Shown piece by piece: positions 24,277-32,744 of a stretch of 64,000 bases of DNA. The notes under the pieces are model-generated. The model was given only the letters and a program-made list of their open reading frames with translations. It made no database searches and was not told the DNA's origin. Location of the stretch: the NCBI GenBank assembly GCA_964418425.1, contig CAYQLT010000001.1, positions 124,001 through 188,000 on the forward strand, in the 5' to 3' direction. Both the position numbers and the translations under genes were made by a program. Position 1 is the stretch's first letter. Every line of letters begins with the position of its first letter. Source of the DNA: CAYQLT01 sp964418425. GTDB lineage: Bacteria; Bacillota; Limnochordia; Limnochordales; Geochordaceae.

Positions 24277-24555
24277 GTGGGGCGCCCCGTGCGACGAGGA
24301 TGGCCCGAGCGGGCGGCTCGGCAGCTGGACCTGCCCGTCGAAGCGTTTGGCGCTGCCCGGCTGACGGTGGGCGGACGGGATCGGGTCTTCATCGAGAACC
24401 ACCGCGGGCTGGTGGCGTTTTCGCCCCAGGAGGTGGTGGTGCGCACGGACTTCGGCCGGGTGGCGGTGGCCGGGCGGGGGCTGGTGCTGGAAAGCCTGTG
24501 GCCTGACCGGGTGAGCGTTGCCGGCCGGATCGACACCATTCGGTTTCAGGAGTAG
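24277..24555 (+). CDS. yqfC: Sporulation protein YqfC
   Basis: 92-residue member of the YabP/YqfC family, required for normal spore formation in Bacillus. Recognised by the RVFIENHRGLVAFSPQEVVVRT core and the beta-rich end RVAVAGRGLVLESLWPDRVSVAGRIDTIRF. GTG start at 24277; GTG 24289 is an alternative. It is 9 bp before yqfD, the usual pair, which are sigma-E controlled in Bacillus; no convincing sigma-E promoter is seen here. Confidence 0.85.
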   Translation: MGRPVRRGWPERAARQLDLPVEAFGAARLTVGGRDRVFIENHRGLVAFSPQEVVVRTDFGRVAVAGRGLVLESLWPDRVSVAGRIDTIRFQE

Positions 24556-24564
24556 GCGGCTTGG

Positions 24565-25752
24565 ATGGGCCTGGTGGACCGATGGGCGGAGTGGATCCGG
24601 GGATATGTGGTCTTCCGGGTAACCGGCGGCGGCATCGAACGCTTTGCCAACCTTGCCGCCGGGGAGGGCGTGCCACTGTGGTCGTTTCGGCGGCTTGGAA
24701 CCCGGGTGGCCGTGGGGCGGGCTTACGCCAGCGATTTCCGCCGACTGCGCGGCCCCGCCCGCAAGGCGGCCGTGCAGCTACGCACAGTGCGGAGAGGCGG
24801 CCTGCCGTTTTTGTGGCGCAGGGTGCGCCGGCGACCCGGATTGGTGGCCGGAGCGGCGCTGGCCGTCGCCCTGGTGATGGCCCTGGGGGCAAGGGTGTGG
24901 GAGGTACGGGTGTACGGGGTTGCGGACGAACACGCGCAGCAGATCCGGGAAGCCCTGGCCGGCATGGGACTGCGGCCGGGAGCCGCCCGCAGCGCTTTGG
25001 ATCTGCGGGCCATGGAGCGGGAACTTCTTGTGCGGCTCCCGAGCCTGGCCTGGGCGCAGGTGCGGTTACGGGGGTCTGTGGCGGTGGTGGAGGCGCGTCT
25101 TCGGAGGGACGGCGGTTCCCAGGTCCTGGAGACCGGCGACATCGTGGCCACCCACGATGGGCTGGTCACCCAGCTGTTTGCGGCCGCGGGCGCACCCGTG
25201 GTCCAGATCGGGGAGGTGGTTCGGCGGGGGCAGGTGCTCATTCGCGGCCATCCGGGTGCGGGCGCGACTCCATCCGTTCGGGCGGCAGGCTGGGTGCGGG
25301 CCCGGGTGTGGGCCGAGGGGTACGGGGAGGCCCGCCCTTACGTGGAGGTGGACCGGCCGGCCGGGCCTGAGGTGCGGGGGTGGCTGGTGGAGGTGGGGCC
25401 CTGGCGGTTCCACCTGGGCGCCGTGACACCGCCTGCGGGCCGTTTCCGATCCCGGGTGGACGTGTACCGGATGCCCGGGCCGGCCGCGCTTTTGCCGTTA
25501 CGGCTCCAGTTCGTGCGCCATCAACCGTTGCAGCGCCTTCGCGTGCCCCTGCAGCTGGAGATTGCCCGCCGCCTGGCGGAAGAGGCGGCCCTGGAACGGG
25601 CGGCGGAGGAGCTGGGGAGAGAGGCGGAGGTGCTGCGGGTGCTGCGCCAGACCTGGGAAGAGCCCGCGGCCGAAGGGGAGGGGCTGGTGCGCAGCCGGGT
25701 GCTGGTGGAGGCGGTGCTGGACATCGGGCGCTTTCAACCCCACAGGCCGTGA
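24565..25752 (+). CDS. yqfD: Sporulation protein YqfD
   Basis: 395-residue membrane-anchored sporulation protein. N-terminal RGYVVFRVTGGGIERFANLAAGEGVPLW and VAVGRAYASDFRRLR match the family; a single membrane helix near residue 95 (GLVAGAALAVALVMALGARVW) is followed by the extracytoplasmic part with WEVRVYGVADEH, a FtsQ/POTRA-like beginning, then the VEARLRR...GDIVATHDGLVTQLFAAAGAPVVQIGEVVRRGQVLI segment. Normal length. Paired with yqfC. The phoH gene that normally follows is missing. Confidence 0.9.
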   Translation: MGLVDRWAEWIRGYVVFRVTGGGIERFANLAAGEGVPLWSFRRLGTRVAVGRAYASDFRRLRGPARKAAVQLRTVRRGGLPFLWRRVRRRPGLVAGAALAVALVMALGARVWEVRVYGVADEHAQQIREALAGMGLRPGAARSALDLRAMERELLVRLPSLAWAQVRLRGSVAVVEARLRRDGGSQVLETGDIVATHDGLVTQLFAAAGAPVVQIGEVVRRGQVLIRGHPGAGATPSVRAAGWVRARVWAEGYGEARPYVEVDRPAGPEVRGWLVEVGPWRFHLGAVTPPAGRFRSRVDVYRMPGPAALLPLRLQFVRHQPLQRLRVPLQLEIARRLAEEAALERAAEELGREAEVLRVLRQTWEEPAAEGEGLVRSRVLVEAVLDIGRFQPHRP

Positions 25753-25822
25753 GCCGTCCTGCCCGCGCGCCAGGGCGGGCACGCCGTGCGCCGGTCCCGG
25801 TCACGGCGGGCTTCCTCGCCCC

Positions 25823-25851
25823 TGTTCAGCCGGGATGGGCGGCACTATACT
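25823..25851 (+). promoter_or_regulatory. Possible promoter before pgpH
   Basis: TATACT (25846-25851) with a poor TGTTCA 17 bp upstream. It lies in the 187-bp space where phoH would be expected; no gene was found in that space. Confidence 0.35.
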
Positions 25852-25939
25852 GGGGAGGACCGGGCCGGCCCGGCTGCGGGCAGCGGTGAGTTGAGCCGGG
25901 GCGGACGGCAGGCGCGCCGGCACGGGGACGCAGCGGGCT

Positions 25940-28189
25940 TTGGTGAGGCGAAACCACCTGCCCAAGGAACTGCCTTCGGGCGAAAGTTGGAGGCGACAGG
26001 GCTCGGGCGCGGGTCTGGCGGCACGGCTCGGGTCCTTAGGGCCGCGCCTTCTGGCGGGGGTGCGATGGCAGGTCTTGCCCTCCTTTCGCCGGCTGCAGCA
26101 CCCGCTGGGGGTGGCCCTTTTCACCTGGCTGGCACTCACCCTTGTCCTGGCGCCAGACTTCGCGCGGCCGGCCCTGCAGGTCGAGCGCGGCCAGGAGAGC
26201 CCGGTGGAGGTGAAGGCGCCGCGCACCATCGAGAACCGTTTCCGCACCCAGATGCTGCAAGAAGAGGCGGTTCGCAACGCTCTGCGAGCCGCAGCCCAGG
26301 ACCCGGCCAACTACGCGGTTGACCCGGCCGCGGCGATCCTGGCGGGCGATCAGGTGCGCAAGGCGCTTGACCTGATCCGAACCCGCCGGGCCGAGCTGTG
26401 GCCGCCCGACGGAGAGGGGCCGCCTCCCGATGCGGTTCGGGCCCGGGCGGTGGCCCGGGAAATGCGGCCCGTCATGGCCGGCCAGGTGGGGCTGAATCTG
26501 GACGAGCTGGTGCTGTCCGCGGCCTTGCGCATTGACGCTGCGGGATTCGAGGCGGTGGCCCGCTGGGCACCTCGCCTGGTGGAAGAGGTGATGGCCTCCA
26601 CCCGCATCACCGTGGCCAACATCGACGAAGGCAAAGCGGCGGTCGCCCAGCGGATGGCCTCGCTGAGCCTGCAGCCCGAAGCCGGGGCTCTCATCCAAAG
26701 GCTGGCGGCCGCAGCCCTGGCGCCCAACCTGGTCCTGGATCAGGCCCGGGTGGAGAAGCTGCGCCAGGAGGCCATCCGCAGCGTCCAGCCTGTGGTGGTC
26801 GCCCAGCACCAGATCATCCTGCGCCGGGGGGAGCTGGTCACCGACGAGCACATCCAGCTTCTCACAGACCTCGGCCTTCTGGGCCGGGTGCGCCATCCCT
26901 GGATGGCCCTGGCGGGCACGGCCGGCATAGCGGCGGCGATGGTGGCGCTGTTCGCCGCCTTCCTGGCGCGCTTTTACCCGAACGTGGCGGCCTCCACCCG
27001 TCTGTGTTCGCTCATCGCGGCCGTCTCGGTGGTGGTCGCGCTGGTGTCGCGCCTGTTGGACGTGCTGCCCTGGTCTGCCCTGACCTTTTTGGCGCCCGTT
27101 GCCCTGGCGGGTATGTTGACAGCCGTGCTGGTGGACAGCGCGGTGGCGCTGGTTCAGGTCGCCACCCTGGCCCTGCTGGCGGCGGTGATCTTCGACTTCG
27201 ACGGGCGGCACGCCGTCGTCACCGCGGTGAGCGGCATGGTGGCCGTCTTCAACGTGCAGCGGCTCGGCCAGCGCGCCGATCTGGCCCGCACGGGACTGGT
27301 GGCCGGGGCGGCGGGCTTTGCCACGCTGCTGGTGCTGGGCTTGCTGCGGTCCGACCCGCAGACCATCATCAGCAGTTGGACAGGCCTGGCCAACGGCCTG
27401 GTCAGCTCGGTGCTGGCGGTCGGCCTTCTGCCCTTCATCGAGGCGGCCTTTGGGGTCGTCTCCTCGGTGCGCCTCATGGAGCTGTCCAACCCCAACCAGC
27501 CCTTGCTGCGCCGCCTTCTCCTGGAAGCCCCGGGCACGTACCATCACAGCCTCATGGTGGGGAACCTGGCCGAGGCCGCCGCCGAGGCCGTGGGGGCGGA
27601 TCCGGTTCTGTGCCGGGCCGGCGCGCTGTACCACGACGTGGGCAAGGTCCGGCGCCCCTACTTCTTTGTGGAAAACCAGTTCGGCGACAGCAATCCCCAC
27701 GACCGACTGGCGCCCAGCCTCAGCACCCTCATCATCATGTCCCACGTGAAAGACGGGGTGGATCTCGCCCGCCAGCACCGGGTGCCGGACGCCATCGTGG
27801 AGTTCATCCGCACGCACCACGGGACGGATCTGGTGCGGTACTTCTATAACAAGGCCGTCGCGCAGGATGGGGCGGAGCGGGTGGCCGAGCACGACTTCCG
27901 TTACCCCGGGCCCAAGCCCCGTACCAAGGAGACCGCCATCGTCATGCTGGCGGACTCTGTGGAGGCGTCGGTGCGGGCTCTGAAAAGCCCCACGCCGGGC
28001 CGGGTCGAGGGGTTGGTGCACAAGGTCATCCGGGATCGCCTGTGGGACGGGCAGCTGGACGAGAGCATGCTGACGCTGCAGGACCTGCACGCCATCGCCT
28101 CGGCTTTTGGCAAGGTGCTGGCAGGTGTCTACCACGGCCGCGTGGAGTACCCCACCATCGAACGAGAGGTGCGGGCAAGAAAGGCATGA
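25940..28189 (+). CDS. pgpH: 7TM-HD cyclic-di-AMP phosphodiesterase PgpH
   Basis: Membrane HD-domain phosphodiesterase (YqfF/PgpH) that degrades the second messenger c-di-AMP. 749 residues: one N-terminal helix (PLGVALFTWLALTLVLAP), a large extracytoplasmic domain with the family motif VEVKAPRTIENRF, IILRRGELVTDEHIQLL just before the membrane block, seven helices, then the cytoplasmic HD domain with TYHHSLMVGNLAEAAAEAVGAD, ALYHDVGKVRRPYFF and IRTHHGTDLVRYFYNKA. TTG 25940 or GTG 25943 start. The stop overlaps ybeY (ATGA). Confidence 0.94.
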   Translation: MVRRNHLPKELPSGESWRRQGSGAGLAARLGSLGPRLLAGVRWQVLPSFRRLQHPLGVALFTWLALTLVLAPDFARPALQVERGQESPVEVKAPRTIENRFRTQMLQEEAVRNALRAAAQDPANYAVDPAAAILAGDQVRKALDLIRTRRAELWPPDGEGPPPDAVRARAVAREMRPVMAGQVGLNLDELVLSAALRIDAAGFEAVARWAPRLVEEVMASTRITVANIDEGKAAVAQRMASLSLQPEAGALIQRLAAAALAPNLVLDQARVEKLRQEAIRSVQPVVVAQHQIILRRGELVTDEHIQLLTDLGLLGRVRHPWMALAGTAGIAAAMVALFAAFLARFYPNVAASTRLCSLIAAVSVVVALVSRLLDVLPWSALTFLAPVALAGMLTAVLVDSAVALVQVATLALLAAVIFDFDGRHAVVTAVSGMVAVFNVQRLGQRADLARTGLVAGAAGFATLLVLGLLRSDPQTIISSWTGLANGLVSSVLAVGLLPFIEAAFGVVSSVRLMELSNPNQPLLRRLLLEAPGTYHHSLMVGNLAEAAAEAVGADPVLCRAGALYHDVGKVRRPYFFVENQFGDSNPHDRLAPSLSTLIIMSHVKDGVDLARQHRVPDAIVEFIRTHHGTDLVRYFYNKAVAQDGAERVAEHDFRYPGPKPRTKETAIVMLADSVEASVRALKSPTPGRVEGLVHKVIRDRLWDGQLDESMLTLQDLHAIASAFGKVLAGVYHGRVEYPTIEREVRARKA

Positions 28190-28662
28190 GCCAGCTGGTC
28201 ATAAGGGTGTCCAACCGGCAGCGCCAGATCCCGGTACGGGCCCTCTTGCGGGGTCGACCCATTCACCGGGCGGTCGCCGAGGCGCTTCGCGCCGAGCAGG
28301 CCCTGGGGGATCGACCGGTGGAGGTGAGCGTCACCCTGGTGGGCGACCGCACCATGGCCCGCCTCAACCGTGCCTACCGGGGCAAGCAAGGGCCTACCGA
28401 CGTCCTCTCCTTCCCCCTCTGTGCCCCTGACGAGCCCGAGCCGCAGGGCGGCCCCGTGCTGCTGGGGGAGGTGGTCATCAGCGTGCCCAGGGCACTGGAG
28501 CAAGCCAGGCGCTTCGGTCACTCGCCCCAGCGGGAGCTGGCCTATCTGGCCGTGCACGGGTGCCTGCACCTTTTGGGCTACGACCACCAGGATCGAGCTT
28601 CCCGGGAGGCGATGCGGGCCCGGGAGGAGGCGGCTTTGGGCGCATGCGGCCTCCATCGCTGA
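28186..28662 (+). CDS. ybeY: Endoribonuclease YbeY
   Basis: Zinc-dependent endoribonuclease for 16S rRNA 3'-end maturation and ribosome quality control. The catalytic motif HGCLHLLGYDH (consensus HGxLHLxGYDH) is intact near residue 125, preceded by NRAYRGKQGPTDVLSFP and LGEVVIS. 158 residues. ATG overlaps the pgpH stop by 4 bp and the 3' end overlaps the next gene by 19 bp, so the three are translationally coupled. Confidence 0.95.
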   Translation: MSQLVIRVSNRQRQIPVRALLRGRPIHRAVAEALRAEQALGDRPVEVSVTLVGDRTMARLNRAYRGKQGPTDVLSFPLCAPDEPEPQGGPVLLGEVVISVPRALEQARRFGHSPQRELAYLAVHGCLHLLGYDHQDRASREAMRAREEAALGACGLHR

Positions 28663-29384
28663 CCCAACCTGACAAATCCTGCCCTCCCCGAAGCCGCCAC
28701 GTGGTGGAAAGCGTGCGTTTTGCCACCGAGGGGCTGGTGTACGCGCTGCGCACGCAGCGCAACCTCCGAGTCCACATGCTGGTGGCCCTTCTGGTCACGC
28801 TCCTCGCGGTCGCGGTGCAGTTGAGCCGTTTTGAGCTGGCGCTCTTGGTGCTGACCGTGGCGGTGGTGATGGCGGCGGAGCTGGTGAATACCGCGGTGGA
28901 AGCGGTGGTGGATCTCATCTCACCCCAGACCCACGACCTGGCCCGGGTGGCCAAGAACGTGGCCGCAGGGGGCGTGCTCGTCACCTCTATCGCTGCCGTC
29001 GCGGTGGGGCTGCTCCTGTTTTACCGGCCCCTGGTACGGTGGTTGAGCTACGGCGGCCTGCCCGACCACCGGCCGGGAGAGTACCTGGTGCTCATCGGAA
29101 CCGCCCTTGTCCTGCTGGTAACGTGGATCACCAAGACCATCGTCTCCCGCCCGCCCCGCCTGGTGGGCGGGATGCCCAGCGGCCACGCGGCGGTGGCCTT
29201 CGCGCTGGCGGCGGCGGTCTTCTTCATCAGCCGAAGCGGGCCTTTGAGCCTTCTGGCCGTCGTCCTGGCCGGGCTGGTGGGGCAAAGCCGCCTGGAGGGC
29301 GGGCTGCATACCCTGGCGGAGGTGGCGGCCGGCGCCGCTCTCGGGGCGGGCCTGATGGCCCTGGTCTTTCTCTTCCTGGGTTGA
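28644..29384 (+). CDS. Diacylglycerol/undecaprenol kinase fused to a PAP2-like phosphatase domain
   Basis: Two-domain membrane protein, 246 residues. Residues about 20-135 are the DgkA/UdpK domain: RFATEGLVYALRTQRNLRVH, then the signature AAELVNTAVEAVVDLISPQTHDLARVAKNVAAGGVL, with the catalytic Glu and metal-binding Glu/Asp positions. After a linker (residues 130-165) comes a second membrane domain with PAP2-type motifs SRPPRLVGGMPSGHAAVAFALA and GQSRLEGGLHTLAEVAAG. In the last motif Glu replaces the usual Asp. A lipid kinase and a phosphatase joined in one chain suggests recycling of undecaprenyl phosphate; activity of the second half is inferred. ATG 28644 inside ybeY. Confidence 0.85.
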   Translation: MRPPSLTQPDKSCPPRSRHVVESVRFATEGLVYALRTQRNLRVHMLVALLVTLLAVAVQLSRFELALLVLTVAVVMAAELVNTAVEAVVDLISPQTHDLARVAKNVAAGGVLVTSIAAVAVGLLLFYRPLVRWLSYGGLPDHRPGEYLVLIGTALVLLVTWITKTIVSRPPRLVGGMPSGHAAVAFALAAAVFFISRSGPLSLLAVVLAGLVGQSRLEGGLHTLAEVAAGAALGAGLMALVFLFLG

Positions 29385-29473
29385 TACGCGGCCGGCCGTG
29401 GCTTGCGCCCTGGCATGGCGCGTACCGGAGGCGGCCTTCCGGGGAGCGGGGGTCGGGAGGAGGTTCAGGGGTG

Positions 29474-29884
29474 ATGGGGCTGAGCCCGGAAATGGAGGCC
29501 CGGCTGGTGGAGGCGGCCCGCGCCGCCCGTTCGCAGGCGTACGCTCCGTACTCCGGTTTTGCGGTGGGCGCGGCCGTTTTGGGGGAGTCCGGGCGGATCT
29601 ACGTGGGATGTAACGTGGAAAACGCGGCATACGGCGCCACGCTGTGCGCCGAGCGGGTGGCCGTCGGCCAGGCGGTGGTCTGTGGAGAGCGCAAGATCCT
29701 GGCCGCCTGCGTGGTGGGCCCCGGCCCGTACGTGGTGACGCCCTGCGGGAGTTGCCGACAGGTTCTGGCGGAGTTCGGCCCCGAGATGGTGATCCTGGCG
29801 GATAACGGCAACAACAGGCAGAGCTTCCTGCTTTCGGAGCTTTTGCCGCATCCCTTCGACCGCAGCCATCTGGCGTCCCGTTGA
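29474..29884 (+). CDS. cdd: Cytidine deaminase
   Basis: Deaminates cytidine and deoxycytidine to uridine and deoxyuridine in pyrimidine salvage; short tetrameric form, 136 residues. Start of the fold: AYAPYSGFAVGAAVLGESGRIYVGCNVENAAYGATLCAERVAVGQ, with the catalytic Glu in CAE; zinc ligands are that Cys plus PCGSCRQ. AGGAGG lies 10 nt before ATG 29474 (7 nt before the alternative GTG 29471). It ends the conserved block; era, its usual neighbour, is not present. Confidence 0.94.
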   Translation: MGLSPEMEARLVEAARAARSQAYAPYSGFAVGAAVLGESGRIYVGCNVENAAYGATLCAERVAVGQAVVCGERKILAACVVGPGPYVVTPCGSCRQVLAEFGPEMVILADNGNNRQSFLLSELLPHPFDRSHLASR

Positions 29885-30030
29885 GGGCAACCTGGCCTGC
29901 GGCCTGCGGGCAGGTGCGGGCCCCTCGCGAGTGGAACGCTTACCCTCGCCGGGCTGTGGCCGCAAGCCAGATTCGAGGTGTCGGCGCGTTGTTGGACAGG
30001 CCCTCCGGGCCGGCGGGGGCGTCCGCTGGG

Positions 30031-30753
30031 ATGACGGCTTCCAGGGTCCACCGGCTCGTGCAGCAGGCTCAGAAGGGTGACAGCCGGGCTCGGGAGGCCC
30101 TGCTGCGGGCGTATCGCCCCTTCGTCATGAAGGCGGCGGCGGGGGTCAGCGGCCGCTACATCCGGGCCGGCCGGGACGACGAGGCCTCCGTGGCCATGCT
30201 GGCCTTCAACGAAGCGATCTCCTCTTATCGCCACCAGCGGGGAAGCTCCTTCTTTTCCTTCGCCGAGATGGTGATCCGCCGCCGCCTGATCGACTACTTC
30301 CGCAAGGCCTCCGGGCGGCGCGTGGAGATTCCCATGAGCGGGTTGGTGCCTGATGGCGAGGCCGGTGAGGCGGACGACCCTCTGCCCCAGATCGAGGCGG
30401 AGACCGCGCAGCGCCAGTTTGAGGATGCGATGGTGGCCCGGGAGCGCCGGGAGGAGATCCTGCGACTGGCCGGCCTTCTGGCAGGTTTCGGGATCGAATT
30501 TCAGGATCTGGTGCGCCTGTCGCCTCGCCACCGGGACGCCCGGGAGCGTGCTTTGGAGGTGGCCCGGCTGATCGTGGCCACGCCGGCCCTGGCCCAGCAG
30601 CTTCTGCGCAGGCGCAGCCTGCCGCTGCGGGAACTGGAGGCCCTCTGCCACGTGAGCCGGAAGACCCTCGAGCGGCAGCGAAAATATATTATTGCGTTGG
30701 CCCTGATCCTGGGAGGCGACTTCCCGCATCTGCGGGCCTACCTGGAGCCGTAG
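30031..30753 (+). CDS. sigI: RNA polymerase sigma-I factor
   Basis: Alternative sigma factor SigI, 240 residues. Region 2 resembles sigma-70 (VHRLVQQAQKGDSRAREALLRAYRPFVMKAAAGVSGRYIRAGRDDEASVAMLAFNEAISSYRHQRGSSFFSFAEMVIRRRLIDYFRK); the C-terminal half is the SigI-specific domain with FGIEFQDLVRLSPRHRDARERALEVARLI and the helix-turn-helix LRELEALCHVSRKTLERQRKYIIALALILGGDFPHLRAYL. ATG 30031 is chosen because homologues begin with this helix. Followed by an RsgI-like anti-sigma gene. In Bacillus it responds to heat; in Clostridium thermocellum paralogues control cellulosome genes. Confidence 0.92.
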   Translation: MTASRVHRLVQQAQKGDSRAREALLRAYRPFVMKAAAGVSGRYIRAGRDDEASVAMLAFNEAISSYRHQRGSSFFSFAEMVIRRRLIDYFRKASGRRVEIPMSGLVPDGEAGEADDPLPQIEAETAQRQFEDAMVARERREEILRLAGLLAGFGIEFQDLVRLSPRHRDARERALEVARLIVATPALAQQLLRRRSLPLRELEALCHVSRKTLERQRKYIIALALILGGDFPHLRAYLEP

Positions 30754-30831
30754 GGGGTCGGCAGGCAGCCATCTCCACACGCAGCCCGGGGACAGGCGTC
30801 GGCGGACGGTGCTGCAAAAGGGAGGATGGTT

Positions 30832-31683
30832 TTGGGTCGCGTCAGGGGAGTCGTGCTGCAGAGGCTGAGCGCCGGACGGGCGCTGATACTGACCCGAACC
30901 GGGGCCTTCTGCGAGGTCTACTTGGGGCGCAGGGCCTTGCAGGCAGCCTCGGTGGGTGCGGAGGTGGAGGGCCTGGCGATCCCCCGGGCGCTGGTGGCGA
31001 CGCGCGTGTGGCTGCAAGTCTGGCCCCGGGCGGCAGTGGCGACCGCGGTCGCTTTCGGTACGGCGGGTGCGCTGTTCGCCTTCGCGTACCTGCGGTTCGG
31101 GCCGGCCCCCGGGGGGCTGCTGACCCCCGAACAGGTGGCGGGGGCCGGCGGTCGAGCCGGCTCCGCGACCGCCGAGATGCCTGCCGGCACGGCTGTGCCC
31201 GCTCGCCCGGTCAGCCTGTCCTGGCGCCTGCAGCCTCCCAGTCTATCGGGGGAGTTCAAGCCCGGGGAGTGGGCCTCGGTGCGGCTGGCGGCCCAGGACG
31301 TGGTGCCGGCCGAGCACGCCGGGGTCCCGTCCGGCATCCCCATCGGCGGCATCGGGGAGGTGCTGCGCCGGGCCCTGGTGGACGCCGGGCCCGAGGGAAT
31401 GGGGCCGGCTGGCTCGCCGGATGCGGACCTGCCTGCCGGGGACGAGGGGCTTTCCAGCCCCCCCGGCGCAGCCGACAGCAGCCCCGGGTCGGGTCCGGGC
31501 TCCCCGGCGGTTTACGCAGGGGATGACCCGGGTAGAAGCGGGCCTCACGGTGCCCGTCGGCTGGGCAGCGCCGGCGGGCGGGGCGAGGCGCGTGCAGGCG
31601 GCGAAGGCGAAGCAGCGGCCTTCCGGCAGCTGGCCGTACCGTCCGTGCGCCGGCTTGAGAGAAGCGCCCTGCGCTGGCCATAA
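30832..31683 (+). CDS. RsgI-like anti-sigma-I factor with low-complexity outer domain
   Basis: Membrane anti-sigma factor expected to bind and hold SigI. The N-terminal RsgI domain (residues 1-55) reads GVVLQRLSAGRALILTRTGAFCEVYLGRRALQAASVGAEVEG; one membrane helix follows (AAVATAVAFGTAGALFAFAYLRFG). The remaining 200 residues outside are Gly/Pro/Ala-rich with no recognised binding module, unlike the carbohydrate-binding modules seen in C. thermocellum. AAAGGGAGG abuts the ATG at 30826, so the in-frame TTG at 30832 (6-nt spacing) is the more likely start. It ends 5 bp before queA. Confidence 0.78.
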   Translation: MGRVRGVVLQRLSAGRALILTRTGAFCEVYLGRRALQAASVGAEVEGLAIPRALVATRVWLQVWPRAAVATAVAFGTAGALFAFAYLRFGPAPGGLLTPEQVAGAGGRAGSATAEMPAGTAVPARPVSLSWRLQPPSLSGEFKPGEWASVRLAAQDVVPAEHAGVPSGIPIGGIGEVLRRALVDAGPEGMGPAGSPDADLPAGDEGLSSPPGAADSSPGSGPGSPAVYAGDDPGRSGPHGARRLGSAGGRGEARAGGEGEAAAFRQLAVPSVRRLERSALRWP

Positions 31684-31688
31684 GCCCG

Positions 31689-32744
31689 GTGGATCCGTCG
31701 CTGTTTGACTATCCGCTGCGGCCCGAACTGATCGCCCAGTTCCCGGTCGAGCCCCGGGACGCCTCCCGGCTTTTCGTGTTGCACCGGGCTTCGGGCCGGA
31801 TCGAACACCGGATCTTCCGGGAGATCGTCCGCTACACCCGCCCCGGGGACGTGCTGGTGCTCAACGACAGCCGGGTGATGGCGGCCCGGTTATGGGCCCG
31901 GCGCCGGCCCAGGGGAGGTCGGGTGGAGCTTCTGTTACTCCACCCCGTCGAGCCTGGGGAACCGGCGGAGACTTCGGCCCGCTGGGAGGTGCTGGTTCGC
32001 CCGGGAAGGCGGGCGCCGGTGGGCCAGGTGCTGGAGGTGGGGGCAGGAGAGCTTGAGGCCCGGGTGCTGGCCCGCACCGAAGCTGGCGGGCGGCTCGTGG
32101 AGTTCGCCAGCGCAACGGGCGAGAGCGTCGGAGTGTTGCTGAAGCGTCACGGACGCGTGCCCCTGCCTCCCTATATCCGCCGGCCGCTGGCGGACCCGGA
32201 GCGCTACCAGACCGTGTATGCGGGGCCCGAGGGCTCGGCCGCGGCTCCCACCGCCGGGCTGCACTTCACCCGGGAGCTGTTGGAGCGCCTCGCCGATGAA
32301 GGGGTTCGCCTGGCGCCGCTCACTTTGCACGTGGGCGTTGGGACCTTCCGCCCGGTTCGAAGTGCCACGGTGGAGGGGCATCGCATGCACGCAGAGTACT
32401 ACAGGATTCCCGAGGCCACCGCCCGGGCCATTGAGGAAGCCCGAAGTCGGGGAGCGCGGGTATGGGCGGTGGGCACCACGGTGGTGCGGGCTTTGGAAAG
32501 CGCCTGTGGCCCGGACGGGGCGGTGCGAGCGGGGTCCGGGTGGACCGAGCTCTTCATCTATCCGGGCTACCGATTCCGGGTGGTGGATGCGCTGGTGACC
32601 AATTTCCACCTTCCCCGCTCCACGCTTCTGATGCTGGTCTGCGCGTTCGCCGGCACCCGGCAGGTGCTGGAGGCGTACCGCACGGCGGCCGAGATGGGCT
32701 ACCGGTTTTACAGTTTCGGGGATGCCATGCTGCTGCTGCCATGA
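31689..32744 (+). CDS. queA: S-adenosylmethionine:tRNA ribosyltransferase-isomerase QueA
   Basis: Transfers and isomerises the ribose of SAM onto 7-aminomethyl-7-deazaguanine in tRNA to give epoxyqueuosine. 351 residues. Landmarks: FDYPLRPELIAQFPVEPRDASRL, GDVLVLNDSRVMAARL, VPLPPYIRR, DPERYQTVYA, the AAPTAGLHFT active region and VTNFHLPRSTLLMLV. GTG start. Its stop overlaps the tgt start (ATGA), so the two queuosine genes are coupled. Confidence 0.97.
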   Translation: MDPSLFDYPLRPELIAQFPVEPRDASRLFVLHRASGRIEHRIFREIVRYTRPGDVLVLNDSRVMAARLWARRRPRGGRVELLLLHPVEPGEPAETSARWEVLVRPGRRAPVGQVLEVGAGELEARVLARTEAGGRLVEFASATGESVGVLLKRHGRVPLPPYIRRPLADPERYQTVYAGPEGSAAAPTAGLHFTRELLERLADEGVRLAPLTLHVGVGTFRPVRSATVEGHRMHAEYYRIPEATARAIEEARSRGARVWAVGTTVVRALESACGPDGAVRAGSGWTELFIYPGYRFRVVDALVTNFHLPRSTLLMLVCAFAGTRQVLEAYRTAAEMGYRFYSFGDAMLLLP

